Below are positions 53,581 to 63,271 of a stretch of DNA of 64,000 nucleotides, piece by piece (position 1 is the stretch's first letter; the number at the start of each line of letters is the position of its first letter). The stretch is from Achromobacter aegrifaciens (GTDB lineage: Bacteria; Pseudomonadota; Gammaproteobacteria; Burkholderiales; Burkholderiaceae_B), in assembly GCF_902859735.1 (NCBI RefSeq), contig NZ_CADIJY010000005.1, positions 62,001-126,000 on the forward strand, written 5' to 3'. The position numbers were made by a program, and so were the translations under genes. The notes beneath the pieces were generated by a model that worked only from the letters and a program-made list of their open reading frames with translations, was not told the origin of the DNA and ran no database searches.

Positions 53581-54492
53581 GTGAAGATCTTATTGCTGGG
53601 CAAGGACGGCCAGGTCGGCCGGGAACTGTGCCGCGCCCTGCTCCCCTTGGGAGAGGTCGTGGCGCTGGGCCGCGGCGACGCCGACCTGCGCGACCAGGAT
53701 GCACTGCTCACGATTCTGACGCTCCACCGGCCTGACGTGATCGTGAATGCGGCCGCCTGCACGGCGGTGGACCAGGCTGAGAGTGATTCCGACACCGCCC
53801 ACCAGGTCAATGCGCTCGCGGTAGCCGCCCTGGCCCGCCATGCGCGCGCGGCCGGCGCCTTGCTGGTGCACTATTCGACCGACTACGTATTCGACGGCAC
53901 GCAGGAGCGGCCCTACACGGAGACCGACGCTCCCAACCCCCTGAACGTGTACGGCCGCAGCAAGCTCGAAGGCGAACACGCCATCCAGGCCAGCGGCTGC
54001 GATGCATTGATATTCAGAACCAGCTGGGTCTACTCCACGCATGGCGGCAATTTCCTGGCGACGGTGCTGCGCCTGGCGCGGGAACGGGAAAGCCTGGACG
54101 TGGTTGCGGACCAGCATGGCGCGCCGACGTCGGCCACACTGATCGCCGACTTGACGGCGCTGGCGATCCAGCGCCGCCGCGCGGACCAGCTGCCCGCAGG
54201 CACCTACCATCTGGCCGCCGCCGGCTCCACCAGCTGGCACGGCTACGCACAGTACGTCGTCGCTGGTGCCGCCGCGCGCGGCGCCACCCTGGCGCTGGCT
54301 CCCGAGCGGATTCGCGCCGTCGCCACGCGCGACTATCCCGCTGCTGCGCAACGGCCGCTCAATTCCGTGCTGGACACCGCCGTGCTGTCGCGCGCGCTGC
54401 AACGGCAAATGCCGCCCTGGACCGAACAGGTCGACCGTACCCTGGATCAACTCGTCAACCCTGGAGACCCCGCATGGCGCGCAAAGGCATAG
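53581..54492 (+). CDS. rmlD: dTDP-4-dehydrorhamnose reductase
   Basis: This 303-residue reductase performs the last step of dTDP-L-rhamnose synthesis. [19 protein letters not shown] is the NAD(P) motif; [31 protein letters not shown] and [12 protein letters not shown] are standard. The start is GTG 53581 with AAGG seven bases upstream, ten bases after rmlB. Its end overlaps the start of rmlA by 19 bp. Confidence 0.95.
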   Translation: MKILLLGKDGQVGRELCRALLPLGEVVALGRGDADLRDQDALLTILTLHRPDVIVNAAACTAVDQAESDSDTAHQVNALAVAALARHARAAGALLVHYSTDYVFDGTQERPYTETDAPNPLNVYGRSKLEGEHAIQASGCDALIFRTSWVYSTHGGNFLATVLRLARERESLDVVADQHGAPTSATLIADLTALAIQRRRADQLPAGTYHLAAAGSTSWHGYAQYVVAGAAARGATLALAPERIRAVATRDYPAAAQRPLNSVLDTAVLSRALQRQMPPWTEQVDRTLDQLVNPGDPAWRAKA

Positions 54493-55355
54493 TTCTGGCG
54501 GGCGGCTCGGGCGCCCGGCTGCACCCGGCGACGCTGGCGATCAGCAAGCAGCTGCTGCCGGTCTTCGACAAACCGATGATCTATTACCCGCTGAGCACGC
54601 TGATGCTGGCAGGCATCCGCGACATCCTGGTCATTTCCACGCCGCAAGACACGCCGCGCTTCCAGCAACTGCTGGGCGACGGCTCGCAGTGGGGGCTGAA
54701 TCTCGAGTATGCGGTGCAGCCTGCGCCCGACGGCCTGGCGCAGGCATTCCTCATCGGCGCGCCCTTCATCGGCCAGGATGCCTGCGCCTTGGTGTTGGGC
54801 GACAACATCTTCTACGGCCATGAACTGCCCCGACTGCTGCAACGGGCCGACGCGCGCACGGAAGGCGCTACTGTGTTCGCCTACCATGTCCAGGACGCGG
54901 AACGCTACGGCGTGGCGGAATTCGACCAGCACGGCAAGGTACTGTCCATCGAGGAAAAGCCTGTGCAGCCGCGCTCCAGCTATGCCGTGACCGGGCTGTA
55001 CTTCTACGACAACGACGTCATTGATATCGCCCACGGCATCCGGCCGTCCGCGCGCGGCGAACTCGAGATCACCGACGTCAACCAGCGCTACCTGGAACAG
55101 GGCCGGCTGGCCGTAGAAATCATGGGCCGCGGCTACGCCTGGCTGGATACCGGCACCCATGAATCATTGCTCGAGGCCAGCCAGTTCATCGCCACGCTGG
55201 AACATCGCCAGGGACTGAAAGTAGCCTGCCCCGAGGAAATTGCCTTCCGCCAGGGCTGGATCAACGCCGACGCGCTGGCAAAGCTGGCCGCCCCCCTGGC
55301 CAAGAGTGGCTACGGCGAATATCTGATGCGCATCCTGGTGGACAAGGTATTTTGA
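54474..55355 (+). CDS. rmlA: Glucose-1-phosphate thymidylyltransferase
   Basis: This 293-residue nucleotidyltransferase makes dTDP-glucose, the first step of the pathway. [40 protein letters not shown] is the signature (with Ala where GSGTRL is usual), followed by [36 protein letters not shown] and [18 protein letters not shown]. It overlaps rmlD by 19 bp and rmlC by one base (TGATG). Confidence 0.96.
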   Translation: MARKGIVLAGGSGARLHPATLAISKQLLPVFDKPMIYYPLSTLMLAGIRDILVISTPQDTPRFQQLLGDGSQWGLNLEYAVQPAPDGLAQAFLIGAPFIGQDACALVLGDNIFYGHELPRLLQRADARTEGATVFAYHVQDAERYGVAEFDQHGKVLSIEEKPVQPRSSYAVTGLYFYDNDVIDIAHGIRPSARGELEITDVNQRYLEQGRLAVEIMGRGYAWLDTGTHESLLEASQFIATLEHRQGLKVACPEEIAFRQGWINADALAKLAAPLAKSGYGEYLMRILVDKVF

Positions 55356-55897
55356 TGAAAGCCATCCCTCAAGCCATTCCCGATGTGCTGATCCTGGAGC
55401 CCAGGGTAGTGGGCGACGAACGCGGCTTTTTCTTCGAGAGCTATAACCAGGCCGCGTTCGAAGCAGCGACGGGGCTGCGCCCCAGCTTCGTGCAGGACAA
55501 TCATTCGCGTTCGGTACAGGGCGTCTTGCGCGGGCTGCACTATCAGGTCGAACAGGCGCAGGGCAAGCTGGTGCGCGTGTGCGCGGGCGAGATCTTCGAC
55601 GTAGCGGTGGATCTGCGGCGCGGCTCGCCGACATACGGGAAATGGGTGGGCACGCTACTCAGCGCGGAGAACAGGCGCCAGGTGTGGATACCGGAAGGCT
55701 TCGCCCACGGCTTCCTGACGCTGTCCGAGTTTGCCGAGGTGCTGTACAAGACCACGGACTATTACGCGCCGCAGCACGAACGCTGCATACGTTGGAACGA
55801 TCCGCAGCTGGCAATTGCCTGGCCCTGCGTGCAACCGCCCCTGCTGTCCGAGAAGGACCGCAACGGCGCGCCGTTCGCCGACGCGCCGGCCTGCTGA
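55355..55897 (+). CDS. rmlC: dTDP-4-dehydrorhamnose 3,5-epimerase
   Basis: This 180-residue cupin epimerase performs the third step of dTDP-L-rhamnose synthesis. FFFESYNQAAFEAATG, FVQDNHSRSVQGVLRGLHYQ with the catalytic His, GEIFDVAVDLRRGSPTYGKW, VWIPEGFAHGFLTLSE and TTDYYAPQHERCIRWNDP are family motifs. ATG 55355 overlaps the rmlA stop. It ends one base before the end of the convergent lipA gene, leaving no room for a terminator between them. Confidence 0.95.
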   Translation: MKAIPQAIPDVLILEPRVVGDERGFFFESYNQAAFEAATGLRPSFVQDNHSRSVQGVLRGLHYQVEQAQGKLVRVCAGEIFDVAVDLRRGSPTYGKWVGTLLSAENRRQVWIPEGFAHGFLTLSEFAEVLYKTTDYYAPQHERCIRWNDPQLAIAWPCVQPPLLSEKDRNGAPFADAPAC

Positions 55898-55898
55898 A

Positions 55899-56903
55899 TC
55901 AGTTCACGCCAGCGGCGTGGGCCTGTTCATCCGCATGGTACGAAGACCGCACCATCGCGCCCACCGCCGCATGCGAGAACCCCATCGCATAAGCCTCGCG
56001 CTCGAACATGGCGAAAGTATCCGGATGCACGTACCGCAGCACCGGCAGATGGTGTTCCGACGGCTGCAGATACTGCCCGATCGTCAGCATGTCCACGTTG
56101 TGCTCGCGCATATCCCGCATCACCTGCAGGATTTCCTCGTCGGTCTCGCCCAGGCCCAGCATCAGGCCGGACTTGGTGGGGACTTCGGGGTGCAGCTTCT
56201 TGAACTCGGCCAGCAGCTTCAGCGAGTGCATGTAGTCCGAGCCCGGGCGCGCCTGCTTGTACAGGCGCGGCACGGTTTCCAGGTTGTGGTTCATGACGTC
56301 CGGGGGACCGGCGTTCAGGATGGTCAGCGCGCGGTCCAGGCGGCCGCGGAAATCGGGCACCAGCACCTCGATGCGGGTGCTGGGCGACAGTTCGCGGATG
56401 TGCGTGATGCAATCCACGAAGTGGCCGGCGCCGCCGTCGCGCAGGTCGTCGCGGTCCACCGAGGTGATCACGACATAGGACAGCTTCATCGCGGCGATGG
56501 TGCGCGCCAGGTTCAGGGGTTCGTTGGTGTCCAGTGGATCCGGGCGGCCGTGGCCCACATCACAGAAGGGGCAGCGGCGGGTGCACTTGTCGCCCATGAT
56601 CATGAACGTGGCCGTGCCCTTGCCGAAGCATTCACCGATGTTCGGGCAGGACGCTTCCTCGCACACCGTGTGCAGGTTGTGCTCGCGCAGGATGCGCTTG
56701 ATGTCGTAGAAGCGCGAGCCGGGCGCGGCGGCCTTCACGCGGATCCATTCAGGCTTCTTCAGGCGCTCGGCCGGAACGATCTTGATGGGGATGCGCGCGG
56801 TCTTGGCCTGCGATTTCTGCTTTTGCGTCGGATCGTAGACCGCTTCCGCGGGCGCAGCGGCGGATTCGTTCGAGGGAACAGGAGACTCGGCGAGCGTGGA
56901 CAT
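55899..56903 (-). CDS. lipA: Lipoyl synthase
   Basis: This 334-residue radical-SAM enzyme inserts two sulfurs into protein-bound octanoyl groups. The auxiliary-cluster cysteines are in [12 protein letters not shown] and the radical-SAM cluster in [50 protein letters not shown] and the C-terminal RSSYHADEQ are also typical. lipB lies about 1.75 kb away on the same strand, with two other genes between, unlike the usual adjacent lipB-lipA pair. Confidence 0.96.
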   Translation of the reverse strand: MSTLAESPVPSNESAAAPAEAVYDPTQKQKSQAKTARIPIKIVPAERLKKPEWIRVKAAAPGSRFYDIKRILREHNLHTVCEEASCPNIGECFGKGTATFMIMGDKCTRRCPFCDVGHGRPDPLDTNEPLNLARTIAAMKLSYVVITSVDRDDLRDGGAGHFVDCITHIRELSPSTRIEVLVPDFRGRLDRALTILNAGPPDVMNHNLETVPRLYKQARPGSDYMHSLKLLAEFKKLHPEVPTKSGLMLGLGETDEEILQVMRDMREHNVDMLTIGQYLQPSEHHLPVLRYVHPDTFAMFEREAYAMGFSHAAVGAMVRSSYHADEQAHAAGVN

Positions 56904-57074
56904 GGAGCACCTTCATGACCGGCGCGAGCGCGCGCCGGGTCTGAGACAAAAACGGCATTTTACCCTCCGCCGCCCGGATCCGCCGCGCGGGGTCCCGTCC
57001 CCCGGGCGGCAAGCCTCCTTGGCCGCAGCCGGGCTGGGTTATCGTCACGCCTGACGAATCCGCCGGTTTTGCCC

Positions 57075-57887
57075 ATGTCTTCCCTGCCCCCGCCCCGCCC
57101 CATCGCCCTGATCGCACCCCGACTGGACTGGGCGCCCGCGGCCCGCGCCATCCAGGCCTGCGCCGGATTGCTGCTGCCTGCGGGCTACTATCTGGCTGCC
57201 GGCCCCTGGCATGAGGCCCAGTCACAGCCCCTGCTGGGCGAGCTGCGCCCCGCCGCCGCCCTGGCCATCGGCCCGCTGGACGATCCCGCCCTGCGCGCTG
57301 CCCTGGCGGCGCTGGAGATCCCCGTCGTGGAGACCTGGAGCCTGTCCGCACAGCCGCTGGACGGCGCCGTGGTGGTCGACAACGCGGAAGCCGGCCGCTT
57401 GGCGGCGCGGCACCTGGCCGCCAAGCGCCATGCGCGCGTCGCCTGCGTCAGCGCCGACAACCCGTGGGAACGCGCCCGGCGCGAAGGCTTCATCAGCAGC
57501 GCAGCCGCACTCGGATTGGAACTGGCAGCGGACATCGTGCAGCCTGAAGTGCAGCACATGAACGACGGCCGCATGGCCTTCCTGCGCTTGCTGACCACCA
57601 ACACGATCTTCGATGCGGTGTTCTGCACGAGCGATCTGCTGGCCGCGGCCTCGGTCTCGGAAGCCCACAACCGCGACCTGCACGTGCCGCAGGACCTGGC
57701 GGTGCTGGGCTACTCGGACGACGGCAGCGCCGCGCAGTGGGCGCAGGGCTTGACCACCCTGGGCGCCGACGCCGCCCTCCTGGGTCGGCGCGCCGGCCAG
57801 TTGCTGCTGGACCGCCTGGATGGCGAATGCGGCACGGGCGAGCGGATTACGGTGGAAGTGGTTTTTGAGGAAAGACTGAGCACGTAG
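57075..57887 (+). CDS. LacI-type ligand-binding domain protein without DNA-binding head
   Basis: This 270-residue protein matches the periplasmic-binding-like C-terminal half of LacI/GalR regulators: DGAVVVDNAEAGRLAARHLAAKRHARVACVSADNPWERARREGFISSA, FDAVFCTSDLLAAASVSEAHNRDLHVPQDLAVLGYSDDGSAAQWAQGLTTLGADAALLGRRAGQLLLDRL. The usual 50-60-residue helix-turn-helix head is missing, and the upstream sequence does not encode one. There is no signal peptide. It could be a degraded regulator or a cytoplasmic sensor working through a partner. It lies between lipA and the Sel1-lipB pair on the opposite strand. Confidence 0.75.
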   Translation: MSSLPPPRPIALIAPRLDWAPAARAIQACAGLLLPAGYYLAAGPWHEAQSQPLLGELRPAAALAIGPLDDPALRAALAALEIPVVETWSLSAQPLDGAVVVDNAEAGRLAARHLAAKRHARVACVSADNPWERARREGFISSAAALGLELAADIVQPEVQHMNDGRMAFLRLLTTNTIFDAVFCTSDLLAAASVSEAHNRDLHVPQDLAVLGYSDDGSAAQWAQGLTTLGADAALLGRRAGQLLLDRLDGECGTGERITVEVVFEERLST

Positions 57888-57939
57888 GATGCGTAAAGCG
57901 CGAGAGTGCTTACCTCTGCCCTGCCGCGCTACACCTCTC

Positions 57940-58659
57940 CTACTCGTACAACGCCGGAAAACCGCTGTCCTGCAGCATGGTGTTGGCTTCCTGCAGAAAC
58001 GCAGGCGTGGCGGTTTCAGGCACGCGCACCAGCCATTGCACGGCGTCCTGCTTCCGTCCGCGCAGCAACAGCAGCCGGCCCAGGTGGAACATGCCGCGGA
58101 AATCGCCGCCTTCGGCGCAGCGTTGATAACAGTCGAAGGCGCGTTCCATGTCCTGCTCGACCACCTCGCCAGCCTCGTAAAAGCGGCCGACGACGCCGAT
58201 GGACTTCACGTGGCCGGCGTCTGCCGCCTTTTGGTAAAGGGCCAGCGCCGCCGCGGGATCCTGCGCCACGCTGCCGCGGCCGCTGCGCAGCATGTGAGCA
58301 TAGTTGTACATGCCCCAGTCCAGACCCTTGTCCGCGGCCAGGCGGAACCAGTAGGCCGCGACCGTGTCGTCACGCGGCACGCCCCAGCCGTTCTCGTAGC
58401 AGCGGCCCACCATGTTGATGGCCATGGGGTGATCGGCATGGGCGGCGCGCTTGAACCACGTCAGCCCCTGTTCCGGATCGCGCTCCACGCCGGCGCCGTC
58501 CAGCAGCATCTGGCCGTAGATGGTCTGGGCTTCGATCAGCCCCAGTTCGGCCGCCGCGCGGATCCAGGCCGCATAGTCCTCGGCCGGCCCTTGTTCGCGC
58601 AGGCGGGCCAGTTCTTCTGGCGTGGTTGCGGCCACGTCGGCCGCGCTAAAGGTCTTCAT
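57940..58659 (-). CDS. Sel1-repeat (TPR-like) protein
   Basis: This 239-residue protein contains several Sel1-like repeats: [122 protein letters not shown]. No signal peptide is visible, so it is probably cytoplasmic and acts by protein-protein contacts. Its start overlaps the lipB stop (ATGA), so it is coupled to lipB and could relate to lipoylated enzymes, though that link is only positional. Confidence 0.85.
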   Translation of the reverse strand: MKTFSAADVAATTPEELARLREQGPAEDYAAWIRAAAELGLIEAQTIYGQMLLDGAGVERDPEQGLTWFKRAAHADHPMAINMVGRCYENGWGVPRDDTVAAYWFRLAADKGLDWGMYNYAHMLRSGRGSVAQDPAAALALYQKAADAGHVKSIGVVGRFYEAGEVVEQDMERAFDCYQRCAEGGDFRGMFHLGRLLLLRGRKQDAVQWLVRVPETATPAFLQEANTMLQDSGFPALYE

Positions 58660-59294
58660 GTTTTGTTCCTTGCGCGGTCCCAGGCCTGCGCCAGATTGCG
58701 CGCCAACGCCTCGCCCGTCTCGGTGGGCTCGCGGCGCGCGCCACAGGCCGCCATGTCCACGGTGCGCAGGCCCGCATAGCCGCAGGGATTGATGCCCAGG
58801 AACGGCGTCAGGTCCATCTGCACGTTCAACGACACGCCATGGTAGGCACGGCCGTTGCGGATCTTGATGCCCAGCGCCGCGATCTTGGCCAGCTCGCCCC
58901 CGTCCGGATCGGGCACGTAGACGCCCGGCGCGCCGGGCTTGCGGCAGGCGTCGGCCACGCCCATCTGGGCCAGCGTGTCGATGACCGCGCCTTCCAGCAG
59001 ATTGACGTATTCCTTGACGTAGATGTCGGCGCGGCGCAGGTCGAACAGCGCATAGGCCATGACCTGGCCAGGACCGTGGTAGGTCACCTGCCCGCCGCGG
59101 TCGCAATGGACGATGGGAATGTTGCCGGGGTTGAGCACGTGCTGGGGCAGGCCTGCCTGCCCCAGGGTGTAGACCGGCGCGTGTTCGCAGAGCCAGATCT
59201 CGTCAGGCGTATCGGCGCCGCGCAGATTGGTGTACGCCTGCATGTCGTGCCAGACCGACAGGTAGTCGGCGGGCCGCGCGAGCCACTTGATCAC
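58656..59294 (-). CDS. lipB: Octanoyl-[acyl-carrier-protein] transferase
   Basis: This 212-residue enzyme moves octanoyl groups from ACP to lipoyl domains. [59 protein letters not shown] with the catalytic Lys, and [10 protein letters not shown] with the catalytic Cys are present. The start is GTG 59294, the only sensible initiator after the upstream DUF493 gene. It is translationally coupled to the Sel1 gene that follows. Confidence 0.95.
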   Translation of the reverse strand: MIKWLARPADYLSVWHDMQAYTNLRGADTPDEIWLCEHAPVYTLGQAGLPQHVLNPGNIPIVHCDRGGQVTYHGPGQVMAYALFDLRRADIYVKEYVNLLEGAVIDTLAQMGVADACRKPGAPGVYVPDPDGGELAKIAALGIKIRNGRAYHGVSLNVQMDLTPFLGINPCGYAGLRTVDMAACGARREPTETGEALARNLAQAWDRARNKT

Positions 59295-59312
59295 AGCTGT
59301 CCTGCTCTTGCG

Positions 59313-59588
59313 CTAGAGGACGATGGACACCATCGGATGACCGTGCAGGGCGCGGTAGAGCGCGTCCAGCTGCTCGCGCGAGGTCGCGCGCACCGTGAAG
59401 GTCAGGCCCATGTAGTTGCCGCCCTTGCTGGGCCGCATTTCCACCGTGGCGGCGTCGAACTCGGGATCGAACTGCAGCACGACTTCGGTCAGCGTCTGCG
59501 CGAATTCGGGATGCTGCTTGCCCATGACCTTGATGGGAAAGTCGCTGGGATATTCGATGAGGGAGTCTTCGGGCGGGATATGTTGCAT
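59313..59588 (-). CDS. DUF493 (YbeD-like) protein
   Basis: This 91-residue protein has the YbeD pattern: SLIEYPSDFPIKVMGKQHPEFAQTLTEVVLQFDPEFDAATVEMRPSKGGNYMGLTFTVRATSREQLDALYRALHGHPMVSIVL. It resembles an ACT-like regulatory fold and is nearly always next to lipB, as here (18 bp upstream of it). A role in lipoate or amino-acid regulation is assumed only from this linkage. ATG 59588 matches the usual length. Confidence 0.9.
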   Translation of the reverse strand: MQHIPPEDSLIEYPSDFPIKVMGKQHPEFAQTLTEVVLQFDPEFDAATVEMRPSKGGNYMGLTFTVRATSREQLDALYRALHGHPMVSIVL

Positions 59589-59756
59589 GATGTGCCTATT
59601 ACCTGTTTGGTGGTGCCCCCCAGGGCGCGGCCACGGCTCGATACTGCACCCGGGGATGCCTGCCACGGGGCGGCCAGATCCTGTCTATATGGGGGCAAAC
59701 CGCCAGCCGGCAAGGCCGCCGGGGCGGCCCCGCGGGAGCCACCCGGTAACGCCGGC

Positions 59757-60623
59757 CTAGAGCGCGGCGATGCGGGCATCATAACCCGCCCGCAATTGCG
59801 CAAAAACAGGGCCGGGCTTGCCCGAGCCCACCGGCTTGCCGTCCAGCGAGACGATGGCCAGCACTTCCTTGGTGGCCGAGGACAGCATCAGCTCGTCGGC
59901 CTCTTCCACCTCTTGCCGCGAGATCGGGCGCGACTCGAACGGGATGCCGGCCTCGGCGGCCAGCTCGCCCATCAGACCATAGCGGATGCCTTCCAGGATG
60001 AGGTTGTTCTTGGGCGGCGCCAGCAGCTTGCCGCCGGAGACCACCCAGATATTGGTGGACGAGCCTTCGGTCAGATAGCCGTCGCGGAACTGCACCACTT
60101 CGTCGACCTGCGCATCGACGGCCTGCTGCTTGGCCAGCACGTTGCCCAGCAACGACACCGATTTGATCTCGCAATGCAGCCAGCGCTCGTCCGGGATGCT
60201 GATGGCGCTCAAGCCGCGTTCGCGCTGCGCGGCAGGCGGCGGCGCCCACGCCGAGATCATGCCGAAAACCGTCGGAGCCACGGGCGTCGAGGGGAACTGG
60301 TGGTCGCGCTTGGCCACGCCACGCGTCACCTGCAGGTAGACGATGCAGGTTTCAAGGTTGGTGCGCGCCAGCAATTGCTGGATCAGGTCGATCCAGCCCG
60401 CGCGGTCGAAGGGCTGCGCGATCCGCAAGGCAGCCAGGCTGCGGTCCAGGCGGTTGAGGTGTTCGGCCATGCGGAACGCATTGCCTTGGTACACGGGGAC
60501 GACTTCGTAGATGCCATCGCCGAAAATGAAGCCGCGGTCCAGGACGGAGACCTTGGCCTCGTCCACACGCAGAAACTCACCGTTGAGATACACCTGGCTT
60601 TCGCCCGGCACGCCCGGAATCAT
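59757..60623 (-). CDS. D-amino acid aminotransferase (fold type IV PLP enzyme)
   Basis: This 288-residue enzyme belongs to the D-alanine/branched-chain aminotransferase family. VYLNGEFLRVDEAKVSVLDRGFIFGDGIYEVVPVYQGNAF, the Lys in HCEIKSVSLLGNVLAKQQA that binds PLP, and LTEGSSTNIWVVSGGKLLAPP and LEGIRYGLM are typical. It likely provides D-alanine or D-glutamate for peptidoglycan; the neighbouring gene is a DD-carboxypeptidase. AGGAG lies eight bases before ATG 60623. Confidence 0.9.
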   Translation of the reverse strand: MIPGVPGESQVYLNGEFLRVDEAKVSVLDRGFIFGDGIYEVVPVYQGNAFRMAEHLNRLDRSLAALRIAQPFDRAGWIDLIQQLLARTNLETCIVYLQVTRGVAKRDHQFPSTPVAPTVFGMISAWAPPPAAQRERGLSAISIPDERWLHCEIKSVSLLGNVLAKQQAVDAQVDEVVQFRDGYLTEGSSTNIWVVSGGKLLAPPKNNLILEGIRYGLMGELAAEAGIPFESRPISRQEVEEADELMLSSATKEVLAIVSLDGKPVGSGKPGPVFAQLRAGYDARIAAL

Positions 60624-60686
60624 GAGGCACTCCTGAATATGAAATGGAGAGGGACGAACCGTCCGGTCCGTCCCGTGAATAAAGCA

Positions 60687-60710
60687 CGGGCGTTTCATGC
60701 GAAACGCCCG
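60687..60710 (-). terminator. Hairpin between the DD-carboxypeptidase and aminotransferase genes
   Basis: CGGGCGTTTC at 60687-60696 and GAAACGCCCG at 60701-60710 form a perfect 10-bp stem with an ATGC loop. On the - strand it is followed by GTGCTTTATT, so it may end the carboxypeptidase transcript. Confidence 0.65.
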
Positions 60711-60752
60711 TTGCTAGCTTACACCCGCGGCAGCGCCCGCGGCGCGGCGGGT

Positions 60753-62027
60753 TTACTCGAACCAGCGCTTGACGGTATCGACCATGCGGCCGAAGAAGCC
60801 GGCGCGTTCGATCGCGTCCTGCACCACCAGCGGTTCGGTGCGCAGCACCTTGCCGTCCAGCGTGAACTGCAGGGTGCCGACCTGCTGGCCCTTGGCCAGC
60901 GGGGCGATCAGCGGATCCGTGCGCTGCGCCACCGGCTTCAGATCGCCGGCCTTGCCGCGCGGCACTGCGATCGACACGGGGTTGGGCGGGCCCAGCTTGA
61001 CGCTTTCAGCCGTGCCTTCCCAGACGCGCGCATCGATGCCGGGCTGGCTCTTGTCGAACAGCTTCACGGTATCGAAGTTCTGGAAGCTCCAGTTCAGAAG
61101 CTTCAGGCTTTCCTCGGCGCGCGTGGCTTCGCTGTCCGTGCCCACCACGACCACCAGGATGCGGCGGTCGCCGCGCACCGCGGTCGACACCAGGCAATAG
61201 CCGGCCGAATCGGTGTGGCCGGTCTTCATGCCGTCCACCGACGGGTCGGCCCACAGCAGGCGGTTGCGGTTGGGCTGGGTGATCTTGTTGTAGGTGTAGC
61301 TCTTCTGCTTGTAGTAGTGGAAGTGGTCCGGATGATCGGTGATCAGGTGCGACGACAGGATCGCCAGATCGCGCGTGGACGTCATGTGCTGCGGATCGGG
61401 CAGACCCGTGGCGTTCATGAAGTGCGTGTTGCGCATGCCCAGGCGTTCGGCTTCCTGGTTCATCAGCGAAGCGAACGAAGCCTCGCTGCCGCCCACGGCC
61501 TCGGCCAGGGCCACGGAGGCGTCGTTGCCGGACTGCACGATCATGCCCTGGTTGAGTTCGTCGACTGTGACCGGCTTGCGCGGTTCGATGAACATGCGCG
61601 AACCGCCCGTGCGCCAGGCGCGCTCGGACACCGGCACGGTCTGCTCCAGCGTCAGGCGCTTTTCGTCCAGCGCGTTGAACACGACATAGGCCGTCATGAT
61701 CTTGGTGAGCGATGCCGGTTCCACCTTCATGTCCGGGTTGGAAGCGGCCAGGGTCTGGCCGCTGTTCACGTCCATCACGATCCAGGCCTTGGCCGCGATC
61801 GTGGGGGCCGGCACGGCCGAGACGTCGCCCACGGGCACCACCGCCGAAGCATTCGGCGCCGGGGCCGCGGCGCCGGCGGCTGCGGCGGGCGCCGCGGCAG
61901 GAGCCTGCTGCGCCCAGACCGGCATCGAAGCCGCCAGCATGGCTGACAGCACCGCGCCTGACAGCAGGCGACGGGTAAAGACAACGGGGGAGTGAGCGGA
62001 GTAAGGCAAATTCTTCATCGGCAACAT
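60753..62027 (-). CDS. dacC: D-alanyl-D-alanine carboxypeptidase (PBP5/6 type)
   Basis: This 424-residue periplasmic penicillin-binding protein trims the terminal D-Ala from peptidoglycan. It has a signal peptide (LLSGAVLSAMLAASMPVWAQQ), an unusual Ala/Pro-rich linker after it, and the catalytic triad motifs SLTK (EPASLTKIMTAY), SGN (VQSGNDASVALAE) and KTG (VDGMKTGHTDSAGYC). The C-terminal AGFFGRMVDTVKRWFE is an amphipathic membrane anchor. ATG 62027 or 62018 may be the start. It lies upstream of the D-amino acid aminotransferase gene on the same strand. Confidence 0.94.
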   Translation of the reverse strand: MLPMKNLPYSAHSPVVFTRRLLSGAVLSAMLAASMPVWAQQAPAAAPAAAAGAAAPAPNASAVVPVGDVSAVPAPTIAAKAWIVMDVNSGQTLAASNPDMKVEPASLTKIMTAYVVFNALDEKRLTLEQTVPVSERAWRTGGSRMFIEPRKPVTVDELNQGMIVQSGNDASVALAEAVGGSEASFASLMNQEAERLGMRNTHFMNATGLPDPQHMTSTRDLAILSSHLITDHPDHFHYYKQKSYTYNKITQPNRNRLLWADPSVDGMKTGHTDSAGYCLVSTAVRGDRRILVVVVGTDSEATRAEESLKLLNWSFQNFDTVKLFDKSQPGIDARVWEGTAESVKLGPPNPVSIAVPRGKAGDLKPVAQRTDPLIAPLAKGQQVGTLQFTLDGKVLRTEPLVVQDAIERAGFFGRMVDTVKRWFE

Positions 62028-62173
62028 GGGTCCAGTAATGACGCCCGCCGGCGCGGGGCAAGTGGCTGACAATTATAGGCAGTCGATCAGACCCGTCCGG
62101 CCCGCCCGGGGTTCCCGCGCATTTAAAACATGCAACTTGATGCAACCTGCCGGCCTCGGGATGTGGCAACGGA

Positions 62174-63139
62174 TCAATCCGTACCGCCGCCGTGATGCCG
62201 GCGGTACACGGCCGGAGAAACCCCCACGTGCTTGACGAAGGCGCGACGCAAGGTGTCGACGTTGGCAAAGCCGCATTGCGCGGCCGCCTGCTTGGGCGTG
62301 GCGGCGCCCGCCTCCAGCAGCGCGCGGGCCGCGGCGATGCGCGTCATCTCCACCCACGCGGCCGGCGTGACGCCGACCTCGGCATGAAACAGCCGCGCAA
62401 AATGCCGGGGACTCAGGCCGGCGTGCTCGGCCAGCGCGTCCACCGACAACGGCAGCCCAGGATTGCCGGCGACCCAGCGCTGGACTTCTTGCAGGGCCGA
62501 GCGCCCGACCGGACCGGCCTGCCCCTTGCGGCTGAACTGCAGTTGTCCGCCGGGGCGCTTGAAGAACATCACCAACTGCGCAGCCACGTTGGCGGCCACC
62601 TCCCGGCCCAGATCCTCCTCCACCAGCGACAGCGCCAGATCCAGGCCGGCCGTGACGCCGGCGGAAGTGCGCACCTTGCCGTCGCGCACATGCAGGGCGT
62701 CTTCCTCGACGGTCACCTTGGGATAGGCCAGGCGCAATTGCGCAGCCGCGTTCCAATGGGTCGTCACGCGCCGGCCATCCAGCAGGCCGGCTGCGGCCAG
62801 CATGAACGCGCCAGTGCAGACGGAGCCATAGCGCCGGGCGCCCCGGGCCGTCACGCGCAGCCAGCGCAAGGCGGAACTGCTGAGCATTGCGCTGGCGGCC
62901 TGCGGCGTGCCGGCGACCAACAGGGTATCGAGACGCGCGATCGGATCGCCCACCGCCAGGTCGGGCAGCAGGCGCGCGCCCGACGAACAGCGGATGGGCC
63001 CGGCCTCATAGCCCACCACGCGCAGCGCATATAGCTCGCGTCCAAGTTCGGCATTGGCCTGGGCGAATACGTCCAGGGGCCCGGAGACATCCAGCATCTG
63101 GACGCCGGGCAGCGCAAGAATGGCTATCGTCTTGGTCAT
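62174..63139 (-). CDS. GlxA-type AraC-family regulator with DJ-1/PfpI domain
   Basis: This 321-residue regulator has an N-terminal DJ-1/PfpI-like domain (TIAILALPGVQMLDVSGPLDVFAQANAELG, then YGSVCTGAFMLAAAGLLDGRRVTTHW, with the Cys in the usual nucleophile-elbow place) and a C-terminal AraC double helix-turn-helix (LSVDALAEHAGLSPRHFARLFHAEVGVTPAAWVEMTRIAAARALLEAG, CGFANVDTLRRAFVKHVGVSPAVYRR). It is divergent from an HD-domain gene 132 bp away and likely regulates it. Confidence 0.92.
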   Translation of the reverse strand: MTKTIAILALPGVQMLDVSGPLDVFAQANAELGRELYALRVVGYEAGPIRCSSGARLLPDLAVGDPIARLDTLLVAGTPQAASAMLSSSALRWLRVTARGARRYGSVCTGAFMLAAAGLLDGRRVTTHWNAAAQLRLAYPKVTVEEDALHVRDGKVRTSAGVTAGLDLALSLVEEDLGREVAANVAAQLVMFFKRPGGQLQFSRKGQAGPVGRSALQEVQRWVAGNPGLPLSVDALAEHAGLSPRHFARLFHAEVGVTPAAWVEMTRIAAARALLEAGAATPKQAAAQCGFANVDTLRRAFVKHVGVSPAVYRRHHGGGTD

Positions 63140-63271
63140 GGCATCGCGCCTGGCCCCCAGGCGTCGGGAAATCGCATATTTTGGCGGAATCTGGCGTATT
63201 ACGACAATTGAAGCCATTCTAGTGCGGCGGGAGAATTTATCGAACCCCCACCCCACGCAAGGACTCCCGCC

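Noticed and set aside
58839-61946. 1035-residue open frame on the + strand across lipB, DUF493, the aminotransferase and the DD-carboxypeptidase genes
   Set aside because: It is antisense to four well-supported genes, with composition typical of a GC-rich shadow frame and no recognisable domains.
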